The position numbers and the translations under genes are program-made. Below are positions 46,897 to 57,404 of a DNA stretch of 64,000 bases, piece after piece. How positions within the stretch are numbered: the first letter of the stretch is position 1; each line of letters starts with the position of its first letter. The DNA lies in assembly GCA_945901025.1 (NCBI GenBank), contig CAMDJW010000006.1, positions 62,001 to 126,000 on the forward strand, read 5' to 3'. The notes beneath the pieces were generated by a model, which worked only from the letters and a program-made list of their open reading frames with translations, was not told the DNA's origin and searched no databases. This DNA is from Spirosoma fluviale. Lineage in GTDB: Bacteria > Bacteroidota > Bacteroidia > Cytophagales > Spirosomataceae.

Positions 46897-47781
46897 ATGA
46901 GTTCCTATTCAATAAAAGATTTAGAGCATTTAAGTGGAATTAAGGCACATACTTTACGGATATGGGAACAGCGCTATGGAATTTTAAATCCTTGTCGGAG
47001 TGATACCAACATCCGGTCGTATGGCGATGAAGAATTAAAATTAGTGTTGAACATAGCATTATTACAAGATAAGGGAGGGTTTAAGATTTCTGAAATTGCC
47101 AAGATGTCAGATGATGATATCTTTAATCATATACTTTCCCTTTCGCAAGGTGAACTAGATTATCCTGAGCAGATTCAAGCGCTGACCATAGCCATGTTGG
47201 ATTTGGATGAAAACAAGTTTCAGAAATTGACTGAAAACTTTGTCAAAAAGCAGGGGTTTGAGAGCTATATTTTGAATATCATTCACCCTTTCATGCGAAG
47301 ATTAGGAACTCTTTGGCTTTCGGGTTCTGTCGGTCCTGCGCAGGAGCATTTTATTAGTCACTTGATTCGCCAAAAAGTAATTGCGGCCATTGATGCTCAA
47401 GACCTAAATTTGAAGCCTAACTCAAAAAAGTTTTTATTATATCTTCCCGAAGGCGAATTGCATGAAATAGGAATATTATTTGCTAACTACATTTTAAGAG
47501 CTCGGAAACATTCCGTCGTTTATTTGGGGCAGTCTTTGCCATATGAGGAGTTATTATTAGCCTATAAAATTCACCAGCCTGATTATATTTTTTCAGTATT
47601 TACCAGTGAACCTCATGTTGAATTGATCGATGAGTATTTGGATAAGATGGGTCAGGATTTACCCAACAGTAAAATTGTTCTGACAGGTTACCAGATACTC
47701 CAACCATCATGTCAAGTCCCTGAGAAGATACAATTAATGTGGGATTTTGAGTCTTTAATTAGTTTAGCAGATAATGCTTAG
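46897..47781 (+). CDS. MerR-family regulator with C-terminal cobalamin-binding domain (CarH/LitR-like)
   Basis: MerR HTH 'YSIKDLEHLSGIKAHTLRIWEQRYGILNPCRSDTNIRSY', 'LWLSGSVGPAQEH' (Wx9EH), B12-binding 'ELHEIG' (ExHxxG). Confidence 0.9.
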   Translation: MSSYSIKDLEHLSGIKAHTLRIWEQRYGILNPCRSDTNIRSYGDEELKLVLNIALLQDKGGFKISEIAKMSDDDIFNHILSLSQGELDYPEQIQALTIAMLDLDENKFQKLTENFVKKQGFESYILNIIHPFMRRLGTLWLSGSVGPAQEHFISHLIRQKVIAAIDAQDLNLKPNSKKFLLYLPEGELHEIGILFANYILRARKHSVVYLGQSLPYEELLLAYKIHQPDYIFSVFTSEPHVELIDEYLDKMGQDLPNSKIVLTGYQILQPSCQVPEKIQLMWDFESLISLADNA

Positions 47782-48842
47782 CTGAATTCTATGCCCACTT
47801 TAGTGGCTTCTTCTACAAATAATTTTACTTGTTGTTCTTGCTCCTTTGGGCAAATCATTAAGGCATTTCCATGCTCAGCCACAATGTAATTTTGTAACCC
47901 ATGTATGACGACTAATTTGTGATGCGGTGTCTTAATGATACATTTTTCGGTGTCAAAAATGAGTACCTTCCCTTCAATCACATTTTGTTTTTCATCCTTT
48001 TCCTTGATCTCATAAAGTGATTTCCAGGTCCCTAGGTCGGACCAACCAATGTCCGAAAGGATTACTTTAACATTTTGAGCTTTTTCCATGATGCCGTTGT
48101 CAACGGAAATACTTTTGCATACTCCATAAACTTTTCGGATAAACTCTTCTTCTTGGTCCGTATAATAGGCATTTATTCCCTCTTCAAACTGTTCGGCCAT
48201 ACGGGATAGCTGCTTTTCTAATTCTTTTTTGAAAGTTGGAATACTAAAAACAAATATGCCTGCATTCCATACATAATCGCCACTATCTAAAAATGCTTCG
48301 GCCAATTCAATATTCGGCTTTTCGGTAAATGTTTTAACTACTTTGGCATTTTCGGCACTGGGTTGATACTGAATATATCCATAACCGGTATCTGGCCGAG
48401 TAGGTACAATGCCTAAAGTGACCAAATGAGATTCCGATGCAGCATCCAACGCTTCCTTAATACGTGAGATGAAAGCATCTTCTTTTAGGATGACATGGTC
48501 AGCGGGTGCTACAATTAATCTTGCCTTAGGATGCTTTTTGCCAATTTTATAGGCTGCATAGGCAATGCAAGGAGCGGTATTTCTTCTTTGGGGCTCTTTA
48601 AGAATTTGATCATCATGCAAATAAGGCATTTGCTCTTTGACTAAATCCGCAAATTCACTACTGGTAACTACATATATATTTTCTTTCGGAATGATTCCCT
48701 CAAAACGCTCGGCGGTTTGTTGGAGCATCGTTTTTCCGACCCCAAGGACATCGTGAAATTGCTTAGGGTTTGTACTTCTGCTGATGGGCCAAAAGCGAGT
48801 TCCGATTCCCCCCGCCATGATAATTAAGAACGTATTTTTCAT
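47778..48842 (-). CDS. Mannose-1-phosphate guanylyltransferase
   Basis: 'LIIMAGGIGTRFWPISRSTNPKQFHDVLG', 'TFTEKPNIELAEAFLDSGDYVWNAGIFVF', 'WSDLGTWKSLYE'. Confidence 0.95.
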   Translation of the reverse strand: MKNTFLIIMAGGIGTRFWPISRSTNPKQFHDVLGVGKTMLQQTAERFEGIIPKENIYVVTSSEFADLVKEQMPYLHDDQILKEPQRRNTAPCIAYAAYKIGKKHPKARLIVAPADHVILKEDAFISRIKEALDAASESHLVTLGIVPTRPDTGYGYIQYQPSAENAKVVKTFTEKPNIELAEAFLDSGDYVWNAGIFVFSIPTFKKELEKQLSRMAEQFEEGINAYYTDQEEEFIRKVYGVCKSISVDNGIMEKAQNVKVILSDIGWSDLGTWKSLYEIKEKDEKQNVIEGKVLIFDTEKCIIKTPHHKLVVIHGLQNYIVAEHGNALMICPKEQEQQVKLFVEEATKVGIEFS

Positions 48843-48843
48843 A

Positions 48844-49890
48844 TTAGTGCTTTTGGCTCATGAATGCATCCACTCGGGCTTTCGCATTCTCTCGAATAGG
48901 CGCATAAAATAGGTTTAAATCAGCTTTGTGCCAATTTTTTAAATGAACAAATTTCCGACCAAAAACATAAGGCGTATTGGTCCACAACACCCCTAAATGA
49001 TTTTGGGCATCCGCAAAATTTTTGACCCATTTGAATCCATAGGATACGCCACCTGGATTTAATTCTTTGGCGGCAAATTTGTCGTCTAGGGTCCAAGTTA
49101 ATGGATTTGTGGAGACTAGTTCGGTTGGGGTATTGGGATGCCAATCAGGTAAATAACCTTGTAAAAACGTAGTATAAGCGATAAAACAACCCGTTTGTGT
49201 TGAATTTTCACAGGGTTTAATGTGTTGAAATATATTTTTGGGAGTAGCAATTCCGATGATGTAGGCAGAAACTAATTGCTTTTGAAGCTCTTTTCCATCA
49301 AAAAATTCTTGCATGAGCCTAGTCGCATGAACAGTTCCTTGGCTATGTGAGGCAATAATGATGGGTCTTCCCTCATTAAAATGTGACATGTAATAAAGGA
49401 ATGCTTTCTTCACATCAGAATAGGCTAGGTCCAGAGCGGCTGCTTTATCCTCTTTATAAGATGTAATAAAAGCATGGTAATGGGCCTGCCGATAGCGAGG
49501 TGCATAGATTCTACCGGCAGAATTAAAAATGGTGGCTTGATTTAAAATGGTCGTACTGTCAACAAGGGCATTCAAATAGGCATCGCTAAATGTGGCATTC
49601 CATTTGAATTCATTCGTAGGTTCGTAGGTTAATATGGTTGGATGTATGAAAAAAACATCGGCTTTAGCTGATGCTTGTTCATCATGAAAGGGTGATCCAT
49701 TGGGAACTCGATCGGCCGCATCCTTTATTGAAGGTAAGGCTGCCCAGTTATTTACATCTGCATAGTCTGATTCTGGAGGTGCTGGAGAATCTTTCCAGCG
49801 AACTTGTAATTTCACAGGCGTACTGGATTTACAATTTTGTAAAGTCAACGTGATTGAACAAACGATTAAACACAGATAAAAATTTCTCAT
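48844..49890 (-). CDS. DUF3089 family lipoprotein (alpha/beta-hydrolase-like)
   Basis: Lipobox-like 'ITLTLQNCKSS', 'ADVFFIHPTILTY', 'PIIIASHSQGTVHATRLMQEF'. Confidence 0.85.
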   Translation of the reverse strand: MRNFYLCLIVCSITLTLQNCKSSTPVKLQVRWKDSPAPPESDYADVNNWAALPSIKDAADRVPNGSPFHDEQASAKADVFFIHPTILTYEPTNEFKWNATFSDAYLNALVDSTTILNQATIFNSAGRIYAPRYRQAHYHAFITSYKEDKAAALDLAYSDVKKAFLYYMSHFNEGRPIIIASHSQGTVHATRLMQEFFDGKELQKQLVSAYIIGIATPKNIFQHIKPCENSTQTGCFIAYTTFLQGYLPDWHPNTPTELVSTNPLTWTLDDKFAAKELNPGGVSYGFKWVKNFADAQNHLGVLWTNTPYVFGRKFVHLKNWHKADLNLFYAPIRENAKARVDAFMSQKH

Positions 49891-50114
49891 TGAGCAATAT
49901 TAATAAACAAATGTAAGAAGAAAAGAGGCCTTTTTATATACCGAAAAACAGATGGATTGGTTATAACCTTTAAAAATCATGTTTTGAAATAAAAATATTT
50001 TCTTAAAAACTTGCAATTTTTTGATACAACAAGTGGCCATTACATAAATCTTACGTAGCTTTGTTGCAAAAGTGTAACCTAATAATCAAAATAAGTAATT
50101 AAAAAATCTTCATT

Positions 50115-53000
50115 ATGAAAAGAATTATTACTCAAGTCCTACCCATTTTCTCGTTCATCTTCCTTCTTGGATTTGCTGCCATGGCACAGACCAAAGTTGC
50201 TGGAAATGTTCGTGACGCTGCTTCAAAAGAAGCGCTTATTGGGGTTAGTATCTCTGTTAAAGGGAAAGTAATTGGTACTATATCAGATGCAAAAGGTAAT
50301 TATTCCTTAAGCACAACGACACCAGCACCTTTCACTTTATCTGTTTCTATGGTCGGTTATGAACGCCAAGAAATTGTTGTTAAAACATCAACTTCTAATC
50401 TAAATATTTCTCTAAAAGAGCAAGCTACTTTAGGTCAAGATGTTGTCGTATCTGCTTCTAGAATTCAAGAAAGTGTTCTTGAATCTCCAGTAACCATTGA
50501 AAAAATGGACATTCGTGCAATCAGAGAGTCGGCAGCGCCTTCTTTTTATGATGCATTAAGAAACTTAAAAGGAGTTGAAACAAGTACTCAATCTGTTTCT
50601 TTTTCATCCATCAATATGCGTGGATTTAATGGCAATGGTAATACACGTGTCGTTCAGTTAATTGACGGTATGGACAATCAAGCGCCAGGTTTGAACTTTG
50701 CGGTAGGTAATATCGTAGGTATTTCTGAATTAGATTTGGAAGGAGTTGAATTACTTCCAGGTGCATCATCTGCTTTATATGGACCTAATGCTTTGAATGG
50801 AATTATTTTAATGAGTTCAAAATCTCCTTTCTTATACCAAGGTTTAAGTGCGCAGGTAAAAGTGGGAGCCATGAGCGCATCCAATCGTCCTGAAGCGACT
50901 ACTCCATATAGCGATATTTCAATTCGTTATGCGAAGGCTATCAATAACAAGTGGGCTTATAAAGTTAATTTCAATACGTTAAGTGCAGAAGATTGGCAGT
51001 CGACAGATTACCGTGATCAATCCTTATTAAATGGCTCAAAATTAGGACCAGGTAGTCGGATGGGAAATTTAGCCTATAATGGGGTTAGTATTTTTGGTGA
51101 CGAGACTAACGTTGAAATGTTATCTTCTTTGACTCCTTTATTAGGTGTTCCTTCACATCCTTTAACTGCGGGAATTAATCAAATTTCTAAAGCTACGGGT
51201 GGTTTATTATCGCCAACGGCTATTTTAAATTACATCGTTCCGAAGGCTTTTATTTCTCGCGAAGGGTATAAAGAAAGTGATCTAGCTTCTTATGCAAACC
51301 GTAACATGAAATTCAATGCAGCTTTGCATTATCGATTTAATGATAATGTGGAATTGATTTTACAAGGATCATATGGTTCTGGTACTACTTTATACACAGG
51401 AGCTGATCGTTATTCGATCAAGAATTTCTCTATGGGACAATACAAGGCTGAGTTGAAAGGAAGTAATTTCTTCTTACGTGCTTACACGACCCAAGAGAAT
51501 TCGGGTGATGCGTATGCGACAGGAACTTTAGGCCAATTAGTCAACGAGGCTGCAACGCCTAGTACCTCATGGTATCCTAACTATTTCGGCACATTTGCAG
51601 GAGCTGCCCTACAGAACTTTGGTACTGTTTTGGCAACCACACTAGCACAAACGGGAAATCCTACAGCAGCGATTGGTAATGCCATTGCTACTACTCAAGC
51701 TAACTTTGCTAATTATCATGCTGCAGCACGTTTGACTGCTGATGGTGGAAGAAGATTAGTTCCAGGAACAGCCGCATTTAATGCAGCCGTAGAAGCGATC
51801 AAAAATAAACCACTTCCAGCAGGTGCGAAATTCACAGATAAGTCGGCTTTATATCACTATGAAGGAATGTATAACTTCACTGAGAAGTTTAACAAGAAAT
51901 TAGAAATGATTGTGGGAGCTAGCTATCAAGTATACGCACTAAACTCTGAGGGTTCTTTGTTTGCCTTGAAAGCTGATGGTAGTGAGTTTACGATCAACGA
52001 ATTTGGTGGATACATTCAAGTTGGTAAAAAGATGTTTGCGGATAAATTCAAATTAACGGGTTCGATGCGCTATGACAAAAACGAAAATTTTGAAGGCCAA
52101 TTTAGTCCACGTTTGACAGGGGTTTTAACACAAGGACGTTCTAATTTCCGTGCTTCTTATCAAACAGGTTTCCGTATTCCAACGACACAAGATCAGTATA
52201 TCAACTTAAATACTCCGTCAGCTCGTTTGCTAGGAGGTCTTCCAGTGGTTCAAGATCGTTATAAGTTATCAGGTAATTCATTTACTCTACAATCTGTGTT
52301 AGCAGGAAAGCCTGAAGTATATACAGCTAAATCTTGGAAGCCAGAGCAGGTTCAAACAGTTGAATTAGGTTATAAAGGATTCTTAGGAGATAAGTTATTA
52401 GCCGATTTCTATATCTACCAATCGAACTTTACTAATTTCTCAGCAGGTGGTATGGTTGTCGTTCAATTACCTTCACAGCACAATGATGCAACGGTAGTAG
52501 GAAATAAAGTATTCTCTTTCCCTTCTAATGTTCAGAATGAAGTGGTTACCAACGGTTGGGGTTTAAGTTTAGATTACCAATTAGGGTCTAACTGGGCTTT
52601 AGGAACAAACGTTTCATATAACGCAGTTAAGGATAATGGTGGTTTAGTTGATTATCAATTAGCCTTTAACACACCTAACTATCGCACAAATGTTACTTTA
52701 GGAAACCGTAACATCGGTGGTTCTGGTTGGGGATTCAGTACTGTTTGGAGATACCAAGATCAATTTGTTTGGCAATCGTCGATTGTAAACCAAGTGGTTA
52801 ATCAATCCCAACAAAGTTTAATTCCTGCTTTCCATACCTTAGATGCGCAGGTTAGCAAGAAATTATCTGCGATGAAGACTATTTTAAAAGTAGGTGGTTC
52901 TAATTTATTAGGTGCTGCTTATACAACTGGATGGGCTAACCCAACGGTTGGAAGTATTTACTATGTTTCTTTAACATTTGATCAGTTATTGAATAAGTAA
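50115..53000 (+). CDS. TonB-dependent receptor with N-terminal carboxypeptidase-regulatory-like domain
   Basis: Signal peptide, 'KVAGNVRDAASKEALIGVSISVKGKVIGTISDAKGNYSL', plug 'GVETSTQSVSFSSINMRGFNGNGNTRVVQLIDGMDNQAPGLNF', barrel and C-terminal aromatic strand. Confidence 0.95.
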   Translation: MKRIITQVLPIFSFIFLLGFAAMAQTKVAGNVRDAASKEALIGVSISVKGKVIGTISDAKGNYSLSTTTPAPFTLSVSMVGYERQEIVVKTSTSNLNISLKEQATLGQDVVVSASRIQESVLESPVTIEKMDIRAIRESAAPSFYDALRNLKGVETSTQSVSFSSINMRGFNGNGNTRVVQLIDGMDNQAPGLNFAVGNIVGISELDLEGVELLPGASSALYGPNALNGIILMSSKSPFLYQGLSAQVKVGAMSASNRPEATTPYSDISIRYAKAINNKWAYKVNFNTLSAEDWQSTDYRDQSLLNGSKLGPGSRMGNLAYNGVSIFGDETNVEMLSSLTPLLGVPSHPLTAGINQISKATGGLLSPTAILNYIVPKAFISREGYKESDLASYANRNMKFNAALHYRFNDNVELILQGSYGSGTTLYTGADRYSIKNFSMGQYKAELKGSNFFLRAYTTQENSGDAYATGTLGQLVNEAATPSTSWYPNYFGTFAGAALQNFGTVLATTLAQTGNPTAAIGNAIATTQANFANYHAAARLTADGGRRLVPGTAAFNAAVEAIKNKPLPAGAKFTDKSALYHYEGMYNFTEKFNKKLEMIVGASYQVYALNSEGSLFALKADGSEFTINEFGGYIQVGKKMFADKFKLTGSMRYDKNENFEGQFSPRLTGVLTQGRSNFRASYQTGFRIPTTQDQYINLNTPSARLLGGLPVVQDRYKLSGNSFTLQSVLAGKPEVYTAKSWKPEQVQTVELGYKGFLGDKLLADFYIYQSNFTNFSAGGMVVVQLPSQHNDATVVGNKVFSFPSNVQNEVVTNGWGLSLDYQLGSNWALGTNVSYNAVKDNGGLVDYQLAFNTPNYRTNVTLGNRNIGGSGWGFSTVWRYQDQFVWQSSIVNQVVNQSQQSLIPAFHTLDAQVSKKLSAMKTILKVGGSNLLGAAYTTGWANPTVGSIYYVSLTFDQLLNK

Positions 53001-53020
53001 GATTCATATAAAATTATCTT

Positions 53021-53054
53021 GAGGCTGTCCCTAAAAGGACAGCCTCTTTTTTTG
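53021..53054 (+). terminator. Intrinsic terminator after TonB-dependent receptor
   Basis: gaggctgtcc-ctaaaa-ggacagcctc perfect 10-bp stem followed by TTTTTTT. Confidence 0.92.
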
Positions 53055-53084
53055 TACCTTTGCGAATTATATCTGATTTTTCAT

Positions 53085-55913
53085 ATGCAGCAACCCAAAG
53101 ATTTAACCGGTTTTTCTCACATTGAGGTGTTGGGTGCGCGCGAACATAATTTAAAAAACATTGATGTATCCATTCCCCGCAACCAGCTGGTCGTTATCAC
53201 AGGCATTTCGGGTTCCGGGAAATCATCTCTTGCCTTTGACACCATTTATGCGGAAGGCCAAAGACGTTACATGGAAAGTTTTTCTGCCTATGCCCGTTCA
53301 TTTTTAGGGAATATGGAGCGTCCAGACGTGGACAAAATAAACGGTTTGTCTCCCGTCATATCCATTGAACAGAAGACAACTTCTAAAAATCCGCGATCTA
53401 CCGTAGGAACCACCACAGAGATTTATGATTTTATGCGCTTGCTTTTTGCTCGGGCATCAGATGCTTTTTCCTATTTATCTGGAGAACGCATGGTTAAGCA
53501 GTCGGTGGATCAAATTATATCGACCTTAATGAGTCAATTCTCCTCCTCTAAAGTATGGTTTTTAGCCCCTTTAGTGAAAGGCCGTAAGGGACATTACCGA
53601 GAGCTTTTTGTTCAAATAGCTAAATGGGGATATACCAAAGTTCGCGTGGACGGCGAAGTGATGGACTTAATCCCTAAAATGCAATTAGACCGATTTAAGG
53701 TGCACGATGTGGAAGTGGTGGTGGATAGACTCATCGTTTCAGATACCGAAAGGCTTCGAATATCACAATCATTGCAGACGGCCATGAACATAGGTAAAGG
53801 CCAAGTTTTTGTTCTGGATGAGTCGGGGAAATTACATTATTTCTCCCAAACCCTGATGGATCCCCAAACAGGTCTATCCTATGACGAACCAGCACCCAAT
53901 TCATTCTCTTTTAATAGCCCTTACGGCGCGTGTCCTTGTTGCAATGGCTTAGGAGTTGTGGAAGAAATTACCGAAGAATCTGTCATTCCAGATCCATCTC
54001 TCAGTATTATTCGTGGGGCCATTGCACCCATTGGGGAATATAGAGAGCTGTGGATTTTTAAACAATTAGAGGTCTTATTAAAACCTTATTCCGTCGGTTT
54101 ATCTACACCCATCGCCAAATTTCCAAGGGAAGCTGTAGAACTTATGTTATATGGTACGGATGAACCTGTCCCCGTGCCTTCAAAAAAATATGTGGGTACG
54201 GAGTGGAGTACTAAATATGATGGAATAATTAATTTTCTGAAGCGCCAACAAGATAACGGATCTGAAAAAACGCAAGACTGGCTGAAGGATTTTTTAGAGA
54301 TAAAAATTTGTCCGGATTGTGATGGATTTAGATTGAAAAAGGAGTCTTTACATTTTAAGATCGATGGGCATCATATTGGTGAATTAGCCCAAATGGATGT
54401 AAGCGATTTGGCCGAGTGGTTTTCTAATTTGGAAGAAAGAATTTCAGACCGACAAAGACAAATTGCCACCGAAGTATTAAAAGAAATTAAAAAGAGAATT
54501 GGCTTTTTGACGCAAATAGGTCTTACTTATTTGACACTCGACCGACCGATGAAAAGTTTGTCTGGCGGAGAATCCCAACGAATTCGTTTGGCGACTCAAA
54601 TCGGAACGCAGTTGGTAGGCGTGCTTTATATCATGGATGAACCATCCATCGGTTTACATCAGCGCGATAATGAAAAGTTGATTTTAGCCTTAAAAGATTT
54701 ACGCGACTTAGGAAATTCAGTGCTTGTTGTCGAACACGACAAAGACATGATGTTAGAGTCTGATTACATTTTGGATATAGGACCTGGGGCAGGTCGACAT
54801 GGCGGGCATGTGGTTGGTTTTGGAAGTCCTTCTGAATTTTTGAAATTAGGCACACCTACGGCAAAATACCTAAATGGGGCTTTGAAAATTGAAGCGCCTA
54901 CGGTTCGTAGAACTGGAAATGGAAATTCAATTGTACTTAAAGGGGCGCATGGGAATAATTTAAAAAATGTAAGTGTTGAATTTCCATTAGGTAAATTTAT
55001 TACGGTTACCGGTGTTTCGGGCTCTGGAAAATCGACCTTAATTCATGATACCTTAGTCTTAAAATTGAAGCAATTTTTTGATCGAACGAAACGTGAACCC
55101 TTGCCTTTTAAGTCTATCACGGGCTTGGAATTTATCGACAAGGTTATCGAGGTAGATCAGTCACCTATCGGTCGAACACCCCGTTCAAATCCTGCGACTT
55201 ATACCAATATGTACACGGATATCAGGACTTTATATTGTGAATTACCTGAATCTAAAATTCGAGGGTATAAGGCAGGTCGGTTTAGTTTTAATGTTAAAGG
55301 GGGGCGCTGTGAAGGGTGCGAAGGAGCGGGTAGGAAAAAAATTGAAATGGAGTTTTTGCCCGATGTATTTGTTGAATGCGAAACATGTAAGGGAAAAAGA
55401 TTTAACCGCGAAACCTTGGAAGTTCGCTTCAAAGGGAAGTCGATTTCAGATGTGCTCGATATGACGGTGGAACAGGCGCTCGATTTTTTTGAGCATCAAC
55501 CCCGAATTTTCCGTCGGGTTCAAACCCTAGCCGAGGTGGGTTTAGGCTACATTACCTTGGGTCAGCATGCGACGACCTTATCTGGTGGTGAAGCGCAAAG
55601 GGTTAAACTAGCGGAAGAATTGTCTACAAAAGACACGGGTAAGACTTTGTATGTGCTGGACGAACCTACCACAGGATTGCATTTTCAAGATGTCAAGTTA
55701 CTCTTAGATGTGTTGCAAAAACTGGTGGATAAAGGCAATACCGTTTTGGTGATTGAACATAATATGGATGTAATTAAAGTATCGGATTATATTGTGGACA
55801 TGGGTCCAGAAGGAGGAAATGCCGGAGGCCAATTGCTCATTTCGGGGACACCGGAGCAGGTGGCTAAAGCGAAAAATAGCCATACGGGAAGATTTTTGAA
55901 AAAAGAACTTTAG
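53085..55913 (+). CDS. uvrA: Excinuclease ABC subunit UvrA
   Basis: '[59 protein letters not shown]', zinc-finger CxxC motifs, second ATPase '[11 protein letters not shown]'. Start at MQQPKDL; the listed ORF at 53019 runs back through the terminator. Confidence 0.97.
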   Translation: MQQPKDLTGFSHIEVLGAREHNLKNIDVSIPRNQLVVITGISGSGKSSLAFDTIYAEGQRRYMESFSAYARSFLGNMERPDVDKINGLSPVISIEQKTTSKNPRSTVGTTTEIYDFMRLLFARASDAFSYLSGERMVKQSVDQIISTLMSQFSSSKVWFLAPLVKGRKGHYRELFVQIAKWGYTKVRVDGEVMDLIPKMQLDRFKVHDVEVVVDRLIVSDTERLRISQSLQTAMNIGKGQVFVLDESGKLHYFSQTLMDPQTGLSYDEPAPNSFSFNSPYGACPCCNGLGVVEEITEESVIPDPSLSIIRGAIAPIGEYRELWIFKQLEVLLKPYSVGLSTPIAKFPREAVELMLYGTDEPVPVPSKKYVGTEWSTKYDGIINFLKRQQDNGSEKTQDWLKDFLEIKICPDCDGFRLKKESLHFKIDGHHIGELAQMDVSDLAEWFSNLEERISDRQRQIATEVLKEIKKRIGFLTQIGLTYLTLDRPMKSLSGGESQRIRLATQIGTQLVGVLYIMDEPSIGLHQRDNEKLILALKDLRDLGNSVLVVEHDKDMMLESDYILDIGPGAGRHGGHVVGFGSPSEFLKLGTPTAKYLNGALKIEAPTVRRTGNGNSIVLKGAHGNNLKNVSVEFPLGKFITVTGVSGSGKSTLIHDTLVLKLKQFFDRTKREPLPFKSITGLEFIDKVIEVDQSPIGRTPRSNPATYTNMYTDIRTLYCELPESKIRGYKAGRFSFNVKGGRCEGCEGAGRKKIEMEFLPDVFVECETCKGKRFNRETLEVRFKGKSISDVLDMTVEQALDFFEHQPRIFRRVQTLAEVGLGYITLGQHATTLSGGEAQRVKLAEELSTKDTGKTLYVLDEPTTGLHFQDVKLLLDVLQKLVDKGNTVLVIEHNMDVIKVSDYIVDMGPEGGNAGGQLLISGTPEQVAKAKNSHTGRFLKKEL

Positions 55914-56078
55914 CGTTGGCCTAGATTGATTGGATCTTCCAAGGTAATTTACCTACGATAAAAAATTACCTTAAAATATGATCCATTTGGTTTTTTTCTA
56001 GCTTAAATTTATTTAGTTTTCGCCTTGAAATTCTTGCTCAAATGCTCCCTCACGACACGAGCGTTTTTTGATTAATAA

Positions 56079-57401
56079 ATGGATATGACTTATTTTTTTC
56101 AATTTCTTTTTATCGCTTTGTTGGCTTCCATGAGTTATTTAATCGCGATGCGATTTAAAGGAATATTGGCTACCATTCGATTGTCACAGCCTATCCAATT
56201 ATCAGACCAACCGGCCGAACGCTGGAAGCGAGTATTTCTATTAGCTTTTGGCCAAAAAAAGATGTTCCAAAAACCTTTTGTGGGCTTTATGCATTTCCTG
56301 ATTTATATCGGTTTCATTTTAATTAATGCGGAAATTCTAGAGATTATGTTGGATGGAATTTTAGGAACACATCGATTGTTTGCTCCATTTTTGGGAACAC
56401 TTTATCCTCTACTTTTGAATTTTTTCGAGCTCTTAGCTGGCGGTGTATTTCTAGCTTGCCTCGTATTTTTTGCACGTCGGGGTATTTTCAAAGTCCAACG
56501 CTTACAACCTGAAAAACATTCGGAATTAAAGGGATTTCCGATCCGAGATGCTTATACTATTTTAATTGTCGAGTGTGTGTTGATGATGGCCTTGTGGACA
56601 ATGAACGCGGCAGATGCGGTCTTACAAAGTCGGGGAGTCGAACATTACCATGAGGTAGGCTCGTTCATCGTCTCAGAAAATTTAATTCCATTTTTGGATT
56701 CATATAGTTCGGAAGCCTTGTATGTAATAGAGCGAATTGCTTGGTGGTTTCACATCGCCGGCATCTTAGGATTTGCGCTTTATGTGACTTATTCAAAGCA
56801 TTTACATATCTTTTTTGCATTCCCTGCCGCTTATTATTCTAGTCTAAAATCATCCGGCTACATGGCTTCTGTGGATGCGGTGACCCACGAAGTCAAATTG
56901 ATGTTAGGCCAAAGTGTGTCGGGCGAAGCTGCGCCAACCTCCTTGCGTTTTGGGGCCAAGGATGTTATGGATTTGAATTGGAAAAATCTTTTAGACGCCT
57001 ATAGTTGTACCGAATGTGGACGTTGCACAGATCAATGTCCGGCCAATCAAACAGGTAAATTATTATCTCCCCGGAAAATAATGATGGATACCCGAGATCG
57101 ACTGGAGGAAGTTGGCCTGATTTTATCAAAAAACAAAGGCCAATTTGTCGATGACGGAAAATCACTGCTAGATAAAATTACTGGGGAAGAATTACGTGCT
57201 TGCACGACTTGTCAAGCATGTGTGGAGGCCTGTCCTATGGAATTATCACCTCTAAATATTATTCTGGAACTGAGAAGGTACCAAATCATGGAAATGTCTG
57301 ACGCTCCTGCGGCATGGAATTCTATGTTTTCAAATATTGAAACAAATCAAGCCCCCTGGAAATTCAATCCTTCGGATCGAATGAATTGGACAAAATCATA
57401 A
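56079..57401 (+). CDS. (Fe-S)-binding membrane oxidoreductase (HdrD/GlpC-like, with N-terminal TM region)
   Basis: Multi-TM N-terminus and two 4Fe-4S motifs 'CTECGRCTDQCPAN' and 'CTTCQACVEACPMEL'. Confidence 0.9.
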   Translation: MDMTYFFQFLFIALLASMSYLIAMRFKGILATIRLSQPIQLSDQPAERWKRVFLLAFGQKKMFQKPFVGFMHFLIYIGFILINAEILEIMLDGILGTHRLFAPFLGTLYPLLLNFFELLAGGVFLACLVFFARRGIFKVQRLQPEKHSELKGFPIRDAYTILIVECVLMMALWTMNAADAVLQSRGVEHYHEVGSFIVSENLIPFLDSYSSEALYVIERIAWWFHIAGILGFALYVTYSKHLHIFFAFPAAYYSSLKSSGYMASVDAVTHEVKLMLGQSVSGEAAPTSLRFGAKDVMDLNWKNLLDAYSCTECGRCTDQCPANQTGKLLSPRKIMMDTRDRLEEVGLILSKNKGQFVDDGKSLLDKITGEELRACTTCQACVEACPMELSPLNIILELRRYQIMEMSDAPAAWNSMFSNIETNQAPWKFNPSDRMNWTKS

Positions 57402-57404
57402 GGA

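Noticed and set aside
55941-55972. Inverted repeat aaggtaattt...aaattacctt after uvrA
   Set aside because: Stem is AT-rich and not followed by a clear T tract; may be a weak terminator, but I could not support it.
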